NCBI GenBank assembly: GCA_964526285.1
Contig: CAZGIW010000023.1
Coordinates: 1-42,832, forward strand
Length of the DNA: 42,832 nt
DNA from: CAYMAZ01 sp964526285
GTDB taxonomy: Bacteria > Bacteroidota > Bacteroidia > Bacteroidales > DTU049
Direction: 5' to 3'
The translations under genes and the position numbers were made by a program. Under the pieces are notes generated by a model, which worked only from the letters and a program-made list of their open reading frames with translations, had not been told where the DNA came from and did no database searches. Position 1 is the stretch's first letter. Each line of letters begins with the position of its first letter. This document shows positions 1 to 9,175 of this stretch, in pieces.

Positions 1-53
1 TTCAAACCCTAGTATTTCCGCCATTTTTTATGCTCGAAATTAGCCAAACTTCA

Positions 54-343
54 GCCACGAGCTGAAGCTCGTGGCAATTATTCATTAATCTTTGTAATAG
101 ATTTGGGATAGTCAACACAACTAAAGTTGTGTTGAAGACAGCAGAATGATTTTTACTAACAAATCCGGAGATTAAAGTGTTAAATCGTGAAACTTCAGTC
201 GCCAATTGCTTAATTATTCTCGCACAAACATGCTTCAGCGTGTTTGTGACAATGAAATTAATATAACTATAAAATAAAACCTATAGCTACGTGCTTTAGC
301 CCGTAGAACCGAAACACCAACAAAACAGGGACTTTAGTCCTGG
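54..343. repeat. Cluster of five small palindromic repeats
   Basis: Five hairpins of one design lie at 54-75, 113-134, 223-248, 287-306 and 326-343. Each has a stem of about 8-12 bp around a fixed centre reading CT-RA-AG or its complement CT-TY-AG. The arms differ between copies but pair with themselves, for example GCCACGAGCT with AGCTCGTGGC, and CAACACAACT with AGTTGTGTTG. Two of the same arms return at 40298-40377. The design resembles REP-like elements; no REP transposase is seen. Bases 344-510 hold nothing I recognise. Confidence 0.75.
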
Positions 344-510
344 AAAGTCCGAACATAAATAAATCACCAATAATTCAGTTTTTAGAACCTTATTACCTCA
401 GTAAAACTCAAAACATAAATAAGCATTTACCTTATTAGCTTATTGAAAATTGTTTTCTATCTCTGAAATATTCACAAGTTTCATTAAAAAAACAAAAGAA
501 CTAAATATCT

Positions 511-3465
511 TTAATACCCCTTCACAAAAACTGCAGTAGCAGATTTGGATTGTGATACAACATTTATTAAATAGGTACCTGATGCCAATTCTGATATTTC
601 AACCGAATTTGAACCACCATTGCATTTTCCCGACATTACAAGTCTGCCCTGTGAATCAAATACAAACCAAACAAAACCATCTGTTTCTGCTGTTTGAACA
701 TACAAAATATCTTTTGCAGGATTGGGATACACATGCAGTGATGAAACAAACTGAAACGACAAATCTGTGGTTGGGTCATACACCAGAAATCCATCAGATG
801 AAATGGTGTCGGAAACCTGCCCTGCATTGTTGACAGCATACACAGTAAAATAGCACGTATCGCCCCAGTTGAGATTCAATCCTGACAGTGTGGCCGCGAT
901 ATTTACTCCATTTGAAGACATTGGTTCAATATCGTCAAGACCCGGTGCTGTTCCCAGTCCAAAAACATATTCCGACAGCCCCGAGTGCGGATCATTGGCA
1001 GCAGTCCAGTTGACTGATGCATCTGTCTGGATATAGATGGTATCCACATCTGCTCCGGTTCCGTCATACACAGCATTGAGACCAACGGGCGGAGTCCAGT
1101 CCACATTCACAAAGGCAGAATCAACATCTGACCAAAGGTTTGCATGATCAATGACAATTGAGCGAATATTACCGGCCGGAGACATTGGGTCAGCATTCTG
1201 AAATCTGATGTGAGACTGAGGGTTGTTGCCCACTGTCACCAGTTCAGATGCCCCACGACTTTGATACACCCTGATGTCATCATACCAGGCTTCACAATTT
1301 CCTGTGCGAAGCGACAAACCATCGCCCGACTGTAAGGGAGCATCATCAATCCACCATGAAACAAGCTGATTATTGATAAATGTCTGATGCAAACCAGTTT
1401 GCCGGTTGTATAAAATTTTCAAATCATACCACACATTATCAAGAAAAGCATAATCAACATTGGTTTTTATTTGAAAAACATTCCCAACAGTTTTATACAT
1501 CTGCACTTTTGCATTTTCTACCCTGTAGTAAACAAAATAGCTGTTCCCTCTTTCAGTTGCAGATGGATTGTCGCTGAAATAGTGCAGTCCGGCTCTTCGA
1601 TTGTTTGTAGCATCTCCTGCGCCTATTTTCATCTTCCAGTGATACAAAAACACATCTGTAGTTGGCGAAGGATCAACAAATATGTAGGCATTTGTATTGG
1701 AGTTGTTGGTAATCGATTGTTTTAATGCGCCTGCATCAGTTGCCCATGTACCGGTTTGCCATGTCCAGCCGGGAGTTATTGCACCCTGAAACTGTTCATT
1801 AAGAAATCCTGTTGTTGCATTTGAAAGCCACATATTTTGGATCTTATCATAATATGCAAGGTTTACAAAACTTTCTTTCAATTGAATATTATCATTGTCT
1901 GTAAAACTGGCAGTAAAATCCTGGGTAATCCATCCTGTGGGAACATCAACAACAGTTGTTGGAGGCACATTATCAAGCACACATTGCCAAATTGCCTGCC
2001 AGCCTGCGGCCACTGTTGCGTTGTCTGATTTAAACCTGAGAGTAATTGAATTTCCTGTAGCATTTATCAAGCCCGGAGAATTTGATCCGGTATAGTGGCC
2101 AATCAAAGGCGCTGTTGTTGAGTTTCCGTCATATATAAACAGCGTATCCCATCCATTTTCCAAAACAAATGAAGTGAAATTCAGATTGAGTCCAACGGCA
2201 TTAGTGGGAGCAATTGTATATATGAATGACTCATTATTATAATAGTTTCTGCCGGGCCCACCCAAATCCCATATTGTATCTGTGCACGGCACCACTGCGC
2301 ATGTTGTAAATCTGTCTTCAAGGGCATCCCACAGTTCAGTATATCCGTCATCATATCCAAGAGCCCATATTCCCACACCTCCAATATCTCTGATATTAAT
2401 CAGGTCGTATTTTCTTTTCAGGCTGATTTCATCATCCGCCCAGCACTGTCGCCATTCTGTCCCGGTATGAAAAACATAATATGGATTGAGGCTATTGGGT
2501 TCCCACTGGCGGTTGTTGTATGTAACAGGATCATTTCTCACGTCTCTGTAAAAGCGGGCAGAAATATTAGCTATTGTATTTGAGGGTACTGCATCAGAAA
2601 CGGTTGACCACTCACGGCCATAATAGGGAATAGCCATAATCAGGCTATCTTTGTGTACTCCTGCATGCAAATAATATGTTGTTGACCTGGAGAGATTTCT
2701 GTCATAAGCAGTTGTAAAAGAATACGTTGGTCCAACAGGTCCAGCTTGTGAGCTACCTGAATAATAATAATCGTATCCCATAATTATAAACCAGTCAACA
2801 TAATTATTCAGTACCGGAATATTCCACACATTGCCCCAATCAACAGCAGGCAAGGCAATGCTAATGATGGCCCCAGGGATGGCTGCTTTTACAGAATTTG
2901 ACAATTGAATCATAAAAGCAGTGATACTGTCTCTTTGAGTTCCGGGTACTGATTCAAAATCAATATTCACTCCAATTGCATTTCTCTGATTCATTGCTGT
3001 TATAAGATTGCTGATCATATTGTTGCGTGCAGTCATATTTGTGAGAAATGTTTCATGACTATTGAAAAGGGGCACACATAAATGTACGCGGACACCGTTA
3101 TTATGAGCATCGGTGACTACTTGTGTTGTTGCCCAGTTGTGTGAGTTTGTCACATTTCCTGTTGTTGGAGAAAATTCCCATGAAAAATAGCACAGGTCTG
3201 ATATGAGATTCCAATCGTAGTTAACTTGTAAACCGTTGCTCCAATATGGATGATATCCAAACACCTTTCGTGTCAGAGTGCAATTTTTGCTGGTTGAACT
3301 CTTGAGGGGCATCACAGTGGGCTGATTCATATCCTCAATCTGCGACTGTTGCAATGAGTTGTAGTATTCAAGTTGTTCATGATGAACAGATGGAATTTGC
3401 TGAGCTTTCAGGCAATAAGAGAAAAGAAAGAATGAAAAAATCAGAAATAATAGAACTTTATTCAT
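511..3465 (-). CDS. Secreted GH18 (chitinase-like) protein with CUB domain and type IX sorting domain
   Basis: The 984-residue product starts with a signal peptide (about residues 1-22). Residues ~66-385 form a glycoside hydrolase family 18 barrel. The active-site strand reads GVNIDFES, with E171 as the expected acid, D169 two before it, and N167 where many chitinases have Asp. The MGYDYYY segment (229-235) matches the family MxYD motif, and GGVGIWALGYDD (362-373) the last strand. A CUB-like domain follows (~394-495), then a LamG-like jelly-roll region (~600-770), an Ig/Fn3-like stretch, and a C-terminal type A sorting domain beginning VYPNPAKD. The protein should therefore cross the outer membrane by type IX secretion. 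Asn at the second Asp is also usual in YaaH-type GH18 proteins that act on peptidoglycan, so chitin is not certain as substrate. It is a single gene transcribed away from the MITE-like element. Confidence 0.88.
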   Translation of the reverse strand: MNKVLLFLIFSFFLFSYCLKAQQIPSVHHEQLEYYNSLQQSQIEDMNQPTVMPLKSSTSKNCTLTRKVFGYHPYWSNGLQVNYDWNLISDLCYFSWEFSPTTGNVTNSHNWATTQVVTDAHNNGVRVHLCVPLFNSHETFLTNMTARNNMISNLITAMNQRNAIGVNIDFESVPGTQRDSITAFMIQLSNSVKAAIPGAIISIALPAVDWGNVWNIPVLNNYVDWFIIMGYDYYYSGSSQAGPVGPTYSFTTAYDRNLSRSTTYYLHAGVHKDSLIMAIPYYGREWSTVSDAVPSNTIANISARFYRDVRNDPVTYNNRQWEPNSLNPYYVFHTGTEWRQCWADDEISLKRKYDLINIRDIGGVGIWALGYDDGYTELWDALEDRFTTCAVVPCTDTIWDLGGPGRNYYNNESFIYTIAPTNAVGLNLNFTSFVLENGWDTLFIYDGNSTTAPLIGHYTGSNSPGLINATGNSITLRFKSDNATVAAGWQAIWQCVLDNVPPTTVVDVPTGWITQDFTASFTDNDNIQLKESFVNLAYYDKIQNMWLSNATTGFLNEQFQGAITPGWTWQTGTWATDAGALKQSITNNSNTNAYIFVDPSPTTDVFLYHWKMKIGAGDATNNRRAGLHYFSDNPSATERGNSYFVYYRVENAKVQMYKTVGNVFQIKTNVDYAFLDNVWYDLKILYNRQTGLHQTFINNQLVSWWIDDAPLQSGDGLSLRTGNCEAWYDDIRVYQSRGASELVTVGNNPQSHIRFQNADPMSPAGNIRSIVIDHANLWSDVDSAFVNVDWTPPVGLNAVYDGTGADVDTIYIQTDASVNWTAANDPHSGLSEYVFGLGTAPGLDDIEPMSSNGVNIAATLSGLNLNWGDTCYFTVYAVNNAGQVSDTISSDGFLVYDPTTDLSFQFVSSLHVYPNPAKDILYVQTAETDGFVWFVFDSQGRLVMSGKCNGGSNSVEISELASGTYLINVVSQSKSATAVFVKGY

Positions 3466-3488
3466 CGTTTATGATTTGAGGGGAAATA

Positions 3489-3496
3489 CAAAGATA
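3489..3496 (-). promoter_or_regulatory. Bacteroidota -7 box for the GH18 gene
   Basis: On the minus strand this reads TATCTTTG, matching TAnnTTTG. It lies 24 bases before the ATG of the GH18 gene. I see no clear -33 TTTG. Confidence 0.55.
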
Positions 3497-3723
3497 TTAT
3501 TTTTTTTAACTGCTCACCCCAAAAAAATATCGTAGCATTTAGCCACTAATACACCAATAAGCACGAATAATCCCGTTGATTCTGCAAAAGCCATTACACA
3601 GTTTCAAATACTGACATTCTGAAAGCAAGCTTTCCATGTCATAATTTAAAACTGTGTTAACGCAAATCTGAGTGCTCAAATTTGGGAATTCTTCCATAGG
3701 AATCCCGATCCCATCACATAGTG

Positions 3724-3892
3724 GAGGCTGTCTCAAAACGCTCATTTTTTGATTTTCACCGACTTATTTGCCCCTTCTATTTCGACTGTGCTCAATACAT
3801 CGCCTAAAGGGAGTAAGTCGCTGAAAATCAGCGCACACCCTAAAGTTGGGGCAATAATAATTTCCGGTAGATGTTGGTTTTGAGACAGCCTC
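3724..3892. mobile_element. MITE-like element with 16-bp perfect terminal inverted repeats
   Basis: GAGGCTGTCTCAAAAC (3724-3739) is matched perfectly in reverse by GTTTTGAGACAGCCTC (3877-3892), enclosing 169 bp with no coding sequence. Ends starting GAGGCTGTCTCAAAA resemble those of IS1182-like insertion sequences, from memory of the family. No transposase lies in the window, so this would be a non-autonomous derivative. No convincing target duplication is visible. The rest of the gene-free stretch 3497-3949 holds nothing else I can name. Confidence 0.7.
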
Positions 3893-3949
3893 AGGGAAGC
3901 CGATGGCTTGGGAGTGGCTTATAAAAAAGCGCTGAGCATTTACATTTTT

Positions 3950-4717
3950 TCAAATTTTAAAAAGTCTGATAGCATTTTCAGTAGTAACCTCAGCAACTTT
4001 TTCAATATCAACAAGTTGAATTTCTGCTATTTTCTCAGCAATAATTGGAATATAAGAAGGCTCATTACGTTTTCCTCTGAAAGGAACAGGAGGCAAATAG
4101 GGAGCATCAGTTTCAAGCACCAGATGATCCAAAGGAATTTGAGAAACCACTTCAGCCATTAATGATTTTTTGTATGTGACCACACCTCCTATTCCAAGCA
4201 AAAAACCCATATTGATGCATTTTTTGGCAGTTTCAACATCGCCGGCATAGCAATGAAAAATTCCACGCACACTTTTATACTCAGACATAGTCAGAATATC
4301 AAGAATCTCTTTAAAAGATTCACGCTGATGAATAACGACAGGAAGGTTATTTTGTAATGCCAGATTCAGATGAAACTCGAAAGCTTCGCATTGTTGTTTC
4401 ACGAAAGTCTTATCCCAGTACAAATCTATCCCTGTTTCACCAATTGCGCAATAATTTCCTTTTTTCAATTCATTTTCTACTAGTTTCAGTTCATCATCCG
4501 AATTTTCTCTTATACTTGATGGGTGCACTCCAATCATTGGATAAAGAATATTCGGAAATTTGCTGCAAAGTGAAACCATTTGCTGAAAATGACTGTTGTC
4601 AATTGATGGCAGAACTATTTTTTCAACACCATTTTGCAAAGCGCGTTGAATCACCGATTCAATATCATGATCAAATTCCTGTGTATAAATATGTGCATGT
4701 GTGTCAACAAAAAACAT
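3950..4717 (-). CDS. TatD-family metal-dependent hydrolase / DNase
   Basis: From the chosen start the product is 255 residues, the usual TatD length. It opens MFFVDTHAHIY, whose HAH pair is the first metal site. GETGIDLYWDK carries the conserved Glu, VVIHQRES and FHCYAG carry the later His ligands, and LETDAPYLPP the final Asp. TatD proteins are cytosolic magnesium-dependent 3'-5' exonucleases. The open frame extends to 4759, but a TAnnTTTG box (TAGGTTTG, 4729-4736 on the minus strand) lies inside that extension and the family N-terminus begins at DTHAH, so I place the start at 4717. The transcript leader would be very short. It is transcribed divergently from the lipoprotein gene at 4811. 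Confidence 0.9.
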   Translation of the reverse strand: MFFVDTHAHIYTQEFDHDIESVIQRALQNGVEKIVLPSIDNSHFQQMVSLCSKFPNILYPMIGVHPSSIRENSDDELKLVENELKKGNYCAIGETGIDLYWDKTFVKQQCEAFEFHLNLALQNNLPVVIHQRESFKEILDILTMSEYKSVRGIFHCYAGDVETAKKCINMGFLLGIGGVVTYKKSLMAEVVSQIPLDHLVLETDAPYLPPVPFRGKRNEPSYIPIIAEKIAEIQLVDIEKVAEVTTENAIRLFKI

Positions 4718-4728
4718 GTTTTTTTTGG

Positions 4729-4736
4729 CAAACCTA
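4729..4736 (-). promoter_or_regulatory. -7 box for the TatD gene
   Basis: TAGGTTTG on the minus strand matches TAnnTTTG. It supports starting the TatD protein at 4717 rather than at the longer in-frame ATG. Confidence 0.5.
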
Positions 4737-4779
4737 CAAGTTTTTTTCAATAACATCATTTCATATTAAAAAAAAATAG

Positions 4780-4787
4780 TACGTTTG
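4780..4787 (+). promoter_or_regulatory. -7 box for the lipoprotein gene
   Basis: TACGTTTG matches TAnnTTTG and lies 24 bases before the ATG at 4811. Confidence 0.55.
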
Positions 4788-4810
4788 CATAAGAAATTAA
4801 AAACACAACT

Positions 4811-5236
4811 ATGAAAAGAATCGTTTTTATAGCACTATGTGCATTTATCATGACAGCATGCGGCAAATATGAAGAAGGTCCTGGGTTTAGCCTGAAATCA
4901 AAAACCAAACGTCTTTGCCGTGAATGGAAACTGGATAAAATTGTTGAAAACGGAGAAGACATTACAATAGATTATTTTACAAAAGTGCCAACCCACACAC
5001 TTTTATTCATTGATTACGGTACAGATGCAGGCTCTCTTAAGGAGACAATCAACACTACAACACTTGCAAAAGGTTGGATGTGGGGAGATAAAAAAGAGAC
5101 TCTTATTATCAACTATACAATGTTACAAACTCCATACGAACACATTTTCGTTATCAGGAGGCTTACGAGCAAAGAATTCTGGTATAACACCACCATTGAA
5201 GAAAAAGATTACGAGTTTTACTGGGTAGTTAAATAA
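4811..5236 (+). CDS. Small lipoprotein of unknown function
   Basis: The 141-residue protein has a lipoprotein signal peptide: a basic start (MKR), a hydrophobic stretch, and a lipobox ending TACG with the lipidated cysteine at residue 17. The acidic, glycine-containing KYEEGPG after the cysteine resembles the Bacteroidota signal that exports lipoproteins to the cell surface. The mature part includes CREWKLDKIVENGED and a C-terminal EFYW segment, suggesting a small beta-rich, lipocalin-like fold as in many Bacteroidota lipoproteins of similar size. I do not recognise a specific family. It has its own -7 box and is followed 41 bases later by the glycosyltransferase gene. Confidence 0.8.
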   Translation: MKRIVFIALCAFIMTACGKYEEGPGFSLKSKTKRLCREWKLDKIVENGEDITIDYFTKVPTHTLLFIDYGTDAGSLKETINTTTLAKGWMWGDKKETLIINYTMLQTPYEHIFVIRRLTSKEFWYNTTIEEKDYEFYWVVK

Positions 5237-5277
5237 TTTTCCGATGAATTTCTGCCAAGGAAAGATATCGGTTCAAT

Positions 5278-6303
5278 ATGGGCAGCAAGGGTTCATTATC
5301 TAAAAAAATTCTTATCGTTCGGTTCAGTTCGATTGGTGATATTGTACTGACAACTCCCGTAATCAGGTGCATGCATGAGCAAATTCCCGGATATGAATTT
5401 CATTTTCTGACCAAAAAAAAATATGACTATCTGATTTCTGACAATCCACATATTTCAAAACTATTTTGCTTTGAAAAAAGCACACATGAAGTTTTGTCTG
5501 AGCTAAAAAAAGAAAACTACAGTTTGATTATTGACCTTCAGAAAAACTACAAAACTTTCATCCTGAAGCAACAATTAGGCAAACCTTCTTTTAGTTTTTC
5601 AAAAATCAACATATTGAAATGGATGGCTGTGCGTTTGAAAATTAACAAACTCCCTGATAAACATATAGTTGACAGAATGTTTGAGGGCTTGAAAAAACTG
5701 GGAATACAATACGATAAACAAGGGTTAGATTATTATCAAACAGTTGACATCACACTTCCAGATTTTGCTAAGGAATTTACTGAGAATCATACTGACTTCT
5801 TTGTTTTTTCCATTGGAGGCACATATTTCACAAAACGATGTCCCAATGAGAAAGTGATTGAAATATGCAATAGATTAGAACGTCCTGTCATACTTACCGG
5901 AGGTCCCACAGACGTCACCAACGGAGAAAAAATTTCAGAACAGTTGATTTGCCCGCATTTAAATCTCACAGGGGCAATATCAGTTGGTCAATCTGCTTTA
6001 CTTGTTGAAATGTCAAATTTTGTTATCAGCAATGACACTGGAATGATGCATATTGCAGCAGCCTTGAAAAAGCCCATTGTTTCTCTATGGGGCAATACAA
6101 TACCTGAATTTGGGATGACACCCCTGCTCCCTGATGGTTTTTTCCCTCAGCCAGCTATTATAGAAGTTGGAGGCCTCAAATGCAGACCCTGTTCAAAACT
6201 GGGTTATCACACATGTCCGAAAAAGCACTTCAGGTGCATGAAAGAAATTGAACCAGAGAATATTACAAAATATCTTGAGAGCAATAAGTTACTAAAACAG
6301 TAA
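5278..6303 (+). CDS. Glycosyltransferase family 9 (heptosyltransferase-like)
   Basis: The 341-residue product matches the ADP-heptose:LPS heptosyltransferase family. It opens with KKILIVRFSSIGDIVLTTPV (residues 9-28), the typical N-terminal signature with the conserved Asp. The second Rossmann-like half includes VFSIGGTYFTKRCP, a VILTGGPTD segment and ISNDTGMMHIAAALKKP, which is the sugar-nucleotide binding region of GT9 enzymes. The C-terminus is cysteine-rich (KCRPCSKLGYHTC), also common in this family. It should act at the inner membrane, adding a heptose or related sugar to LPS core or another glycan. No other LPS genes are nearby, so its exact acceptor is unknown. It lies 41 bases after the lipoprotein gene. 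Confidence 0.88.
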   Translation: MGSKGSLSKKILIVRFSSIGDIVLTTPVIRCMHEQIPGYEFHFLTKKKYDYLISDNPHISKLFCFEKSTHEVLSELKKENYSLIIDLQKNYKTFILKQQLGKPSFSFSKINILKWMAVRLKINKLPDKHIVDRMFEGLKKLGIQYDKQGLDYYQTVDITLPDFAKEFTENHTDFFVFSIGGTYFTKRCPNEKVIEICNRLERPVILTGGPTDVTNGEKISEQLICPHLNLTGAISVGQSALLVEMSNFVISNDTGMMHIAAALKKPIVSLWGNTIPEFGMTPLLPDGFFPQPAIIEVGGLKCRPCSKLGYHTCPKKHFRCMKEIEPENITKYLESNKLLKQ

Positions 6304-6329
6304 TTTTTCCAATCTTTGAAAAAAAATCT

Positions 6330-6337
6330 TACATTTG
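6330..6337 (+). promoter_or_regulatory. -7 box for gcvT
   Basis: TACATTTG matches TAnnTTTG. It would lie inside the upstream extension of the gcvT frame, which supports the downstream start at 6376. Confidence 0.55.
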
Positions 6338-6375
6338 CATGTGAAAAAAAATCTCAATTTAACCTTTTCAATAAT

Positions 6376-7476
6376 ATGAAACATACAGCATTTACAAAAT
6401 TTCATGAAGGCATGGGAGCCAAAATGGTTCCTTTTGCAGGTTATTACATGCCTTTACAGTATGAAGGAGTCAACGCGGAACATGAACATGTGCGCAACAA
6501 GATAGGTGTTTTTGACGTATCACACATGGGTGAAATCTGGGTAAAGGGGCCCAATGCACTTGCCTTTACTCAATATGTTACAAGTAATGACGTGACAACA
6601 CTTTATGACGGAAAAGTACAATATTCCTGTTTTCCCAATGACACAGGAGGCATTGTTGATGATTTGCTGGTATATCAGATAAACACAGAAACCTATCTGC
6701 TTGTTGTGAACGCGTCCAACATTGAAAAGGACTGGAACTGGTTGTGCAAACATGCCCCAGATTTTCAGCTTGAGATTGGGAAAGACCTGTACAACGCATC
6801 AGATGAAATTGCACAACTTGCTGTTCAAGGGCCACTTGCATTGAAAGCCATGCAAAAAATATGTCCTGAACCTGTTGAAGATATGGAATATTATACATTT
6901 AAAAAGTTTCAAATAGCAGGTGCTGAGGTTATCTTTTCCACAACAGGATACACCGGATCAGGTGGTTGTGAAATATACGTGGACAATAAGGATGCTGAAA
7001 AAGTGTGGCATGCTGTATTTGAAGCAGGCAAAGAATTTGACATTAAGCCCATCGGCCTTGCTGCGCGCGACACATTACGTTTGGAAATGGGATTTTGCCT
7101 GTACGGAAACGACATCAACGACACCACTTCTCCCATTGAAGCGGGACTTGGATGGATTACCAAATTTAACGATACCAACAAATTCATCAATTGTGATTCA
7201 TTACTTCAGCAAAAACAGGATGGAGTTAAAAAATCATTGCGCGGTTTTGAGATGATTGACAGGGCTATTCCTCGTCAGCATTATCCAATTACCGATGCTC
7301 AGGGCAATGTGATTGGGGAAGTAACATCTGGCACCATGGGACCTGCAATTAAAAAAGCTGTGGGAATGGGTTATGTAGATGCTGAATTTGCTAAAATTGG
7401 AATGGAGATATACATTGATGTGAGAGGCAAGCTTAATAAAGCATTAATTGTTAAGCTTCCGTTTTACAAGGACTAG
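6376..7476 (+). CDS. gcvT: Aminomethyltransferase, glycine cleavage system T protein
   Basis: The 366-residue protein transfers the aminomethyl carbon from lipoylated H protein to tetrahydrofolate, releasing ammonia. It opens MKHTAFTKFHEGMGAKMVPF, the conserved GcvT start, followed by GYYMPLQYEG and GVFDVSHMGE. The folate-binding DDLLVYQ segment, QGPLALKAM, TGYTGSGGCEIY and GLAARDTLRLEMGFCLYGND are all present, and the C-terminal domain has GEVTSGTMGPAI and the usual IDVRGK. The open frame extends 20 codons upstream, but those residues are lysine-rich and overlap a promoter box, so ATG 6376 is the start. The other glycine cleavage genes are not in the window, although lipA, which makes the lipoyl cofactor, is 3.4 kb away. 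The LOG gene follows after 24 bases. Confidence 0.96.
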   Translation: MKHTAFTKFHEGMGAKMVPFAGYYMPLQYEGVNAEHEHVRNKIGVFDVSHMGEIWVKGPNALAFTQYVTSNDVTTLYDGKVQYSCFPNDTGGIVDDLLVYQINTETYLLVVNASNIEKDWNWLCKHAPDFQLEIGKDLYNASDEIAQLAVQGPLALKAMQKICPEPVEDMEYYTFKKFQIAGAEVIFSTTGYTGSGGCEIYVDNKDAEKVWHAVFEAGKEFDIKPIGLAARDTLRLEMGFCLYGNDINDTTSPIEAGLGWITKFNDTNKFINCDSLLQQKQDGVKKSLRGFEMIDRAIPRQHYPITDAQGNVIGEVTSGTMGPAIKKAVGMGYVDAEFAKIGMEIYIDVRGKLNKALIVKLPFYKD

Positions 7477-7500
7477 AAATTTCGTTACTCAAAAAGATAA

Positions 7501-8097
7501 ATGATTCAATCTGTAGGAATTTTTTGTGGGAGCAGCAAAGGAAAATCAGTTGCTTATGAGCATGCTGCATCAGAATATGCACGTTTACTAGCTGAAGACA
7601 GAATTAGAATCATTTATGGAGCAGGCAGTACCGGCATTATGGGAGTCATTGCTGAATCAGCACTTCAGAATTCCGGATATATCATTGGAGTAGCACCAGG
7701 TTTTTTGAATGATAAGGAGGTAGTTCATCAGGGTCTTTCGGAACTTCATATTGTTGAAGATATGTTTGAAAGAAAGACACTTCTCATGAATCTGTCCGAT
7801 GCATTTGCAATACTTCCGGGCGGAATAGGAACACTGGATGAGTTTTTTGAAGTATTTACAGCCCTTCAGCTTGAGATTTTGGAAAAACCCATCGGCATAC
7901 TTAATGTGGAAGGATACTTTGACAAATTAATTGACATGCTGGAGCATATGGTTGATGAACAGTTTTTCAGACGAGAACATTTTGAATCGCTTGTCATTGA
8001 CAATCAGGTTGATCGTTTTCATCAAAAACTCATATCTCACAGCCCTCAGAAAGTTGATAGTTGGGTTGAGGAGTTAAAGAAAAAAAATAAATTCTAA
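7501..8097 (+). CDS. LOG-family protein (Rossmann-fold nucleotide phosphoribohydrolase-like)
   Basis: The 198-residue protein has the family hallmarks: an N-terminal GIFCGSSKG, IIYGAGSTGIMGVIAESAL, the MFERK segment (88-92), and PGGIGTLDE (106-114), the catalytic PGGxGTxxE loop. LOG proteins cleave ribose-5-phosphate from nucleoside monophosphates such as N6-modified AMP. In bacteria without cytokinin metabolism they probably salvage or clean up nucleotides. It is 24 bases after gcvT and 3 bases before the kinase, in an apparent operon with two nucleotide-metabolism genes, which fits a nucleotide role. Confidence 0.9.
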   Translation: MIQSVGIFCGSSKGKSVAYEHAASEYARLLAEDRIRIIYGAGSTGIMGVIAESALQNSGYIIGVAPGFLNDKEVVHQGLSELHIVEDMFERKTLLMNLSDAFAILPGGIGTLDEFFEVFTALQLEILEKPIGILNVEGYFDKLIDMLEHMVDEQFFRREHFESLVIDNQVDRFHQKLISHSPQKVDSWVEELKKKNKF

Positions 8098-8100
8098 CAC

Positions 8101-8664
8101 ATGATAATCATCGGAATTACAGGCACAATTGGTGCTGGAAAGGGAACTATTGTAGAATATCTGGCAAAGGAAAAAGATTTTTCACATTTTTCAGTTAGAG
8201 GATATCTTCTCAAGGTCATCCGCAACCGAAAACTTGAAAAAAACAGAGACAATATGGTTGCCATTGCCAATGAACTTCGCAGAGAGCATGGCAATGACTA
8301 TATTGTGAAACAGTTATACCTTCAGGCAAAAAAAGCGGGACGTAACACAATTATTGAGAGTATTCGAAATGTGGGAGAAATTGACGGACTCAAAGAACTT
8401 GGTGATTTTATACTTCTTGCAGCAGATGCCCCCCCTGAATTGCGCTATAAAAGAATTGTGTGCAGAAAATCAGAGACAGATACAATCAGTTTCGAAGAAT
8501 TTCTTGCCAATGAAGAACGCGAAATGCAATCGGATGACCCCAATGCACAAAACATACGAGCATGCATGGACAGAGCAGATTATACATTAAGAAATGACAA
8601 AAGCTTCAGTGATTTACACAAACAAGTTGAAGAAATTCTAAAGAAAATTCAAAAGAAAAGATAA
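8101..8664 (+). CDS. P-loop nucleoside-monophosphate kinase-like protein
   Basis: The 187-residue protein opens with IIIGITGTIGAGKGT, a Walker A loop (GTIGAGKGT, residues 8-16) of the adenylate kinase / dephospho-CoA kinase type. AANELRREHG and VIESIRN-like segments resemble the AAA_18 / dNMP-kinase-like group. DAPPELRYKRI, with RKSETDTISFEEF after it, resembles the lid region of these small kinases. The stop codon overlaps the ATG of the deaminase gene by one base (TAATG), so translation is coupled. A kinase next to a dCMP deaminase suggests a job in deoxynucleotide pools; the exact substrate is inferred, not shown. Confidence 0.75.
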   Translation: MIIIGITGTIGAGKGTIVEYLAKEKDFSHFSVRGYLLKVIRNRKLEKNRDNMVAIANELRREHGNDYIVKQLYLQAKKAGRNTIIESIRNVGEIDGLKELGDFILLAADAPPELRYKRIVCRKSETDTISFEEFLANEEREMQSDDPNAQNIRACMDRADYTLRNDKSFSDLHKQVEEILKKIQKKR

Positions 8665-9149
8665 TGGAAAAATATATTAGACCCAGTTGGGATGAATATT
8701 TTATGGAAATTGCTGACACAGTGGCAAAGAGAGCAACCTGTGATCGTGGTCGTAGCGGTTGTGTCATTGTGAAAGAAAAGCAAATTCTGGTTACAGGATA
8801 TGTTGGTTCACCCCGTGGACTTCCCCACTGCGATGATGTGGGGCATCAGTTGAAGCAGGTTGTTCATGAAGATGGCCATACAACTACTCACTGTGTCAGG
8901 ACAGTTCATGCAGAGCAGAATGCCATAACTCAGGCAGCACGACTGGGCATTTCTCTTGAGGGCGCTACTTTATACTGCCGTATGACTCCCTGCCGTACAT
9001 GTGCCATGTTGATTATCAATTGCGGTATTGTGCGTGTGGTGTGTGAAAAAAAATATCACGCCGGAGCCGAGAGTGAAGAAATGTTTAAAACTGCCGGTAT
9101 TGAACTGGTTTATTTCTCAGATGATGTGATGAAATACGAAAAGCAGTAA
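8664..9149 (+). CDS. dCMP deaminase family protein
   Basis: The 161-residue protein carries the zinc-dependent cytidine/deoxycytidylate deaminase signature: HAEQN (H82 as zinc ligand, E84 as proton shuttle) and TPCRTC (C110 and C113 as the remaining ligands). The N-terminal RSGCVIV and GYVGSPRGLPHCDD segments match dCMP deaminase, which makes dUMP for thymidylate synthesis. An inserted VHEDGHTTTHCVRT region before the active site is also typical. The start codon overlaps the kinase stop by one base. It is the last gene of the gcvT-side operon; a repeat-rich intergenic stretch follows. Confidence 0.9.
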   Translation: MEKYIRPSWDEYFMEIADTVAKRATCDRGRSGCVIVKEKQILVTGYVGSPRGLPHCDDVGHQLKQVVHEDGHTTTHCVRTVHAEQNAITQAARLGISLEGATLYCRMTPCRTCAMLIINCGIVRVVCEKKYHAGAESEEMFKTAGIELVYFSDDVMKYEKQ

Positions 9150-9175
9150 GCGGGTGGGGATTTAACTGGTTTTGG

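Noticed and set aside
2..205. Minus-strand frame of 67 codons at the left edge
   Set aside because: It runs through two of the palindromic repeats and has no protein-like features.
3539..3745. Minus-strand frame of 68 codons before the MITE-like element
   Set aside because: It overlaps one end of the element and is rich in Cys and Ile without any recognisable pattern.
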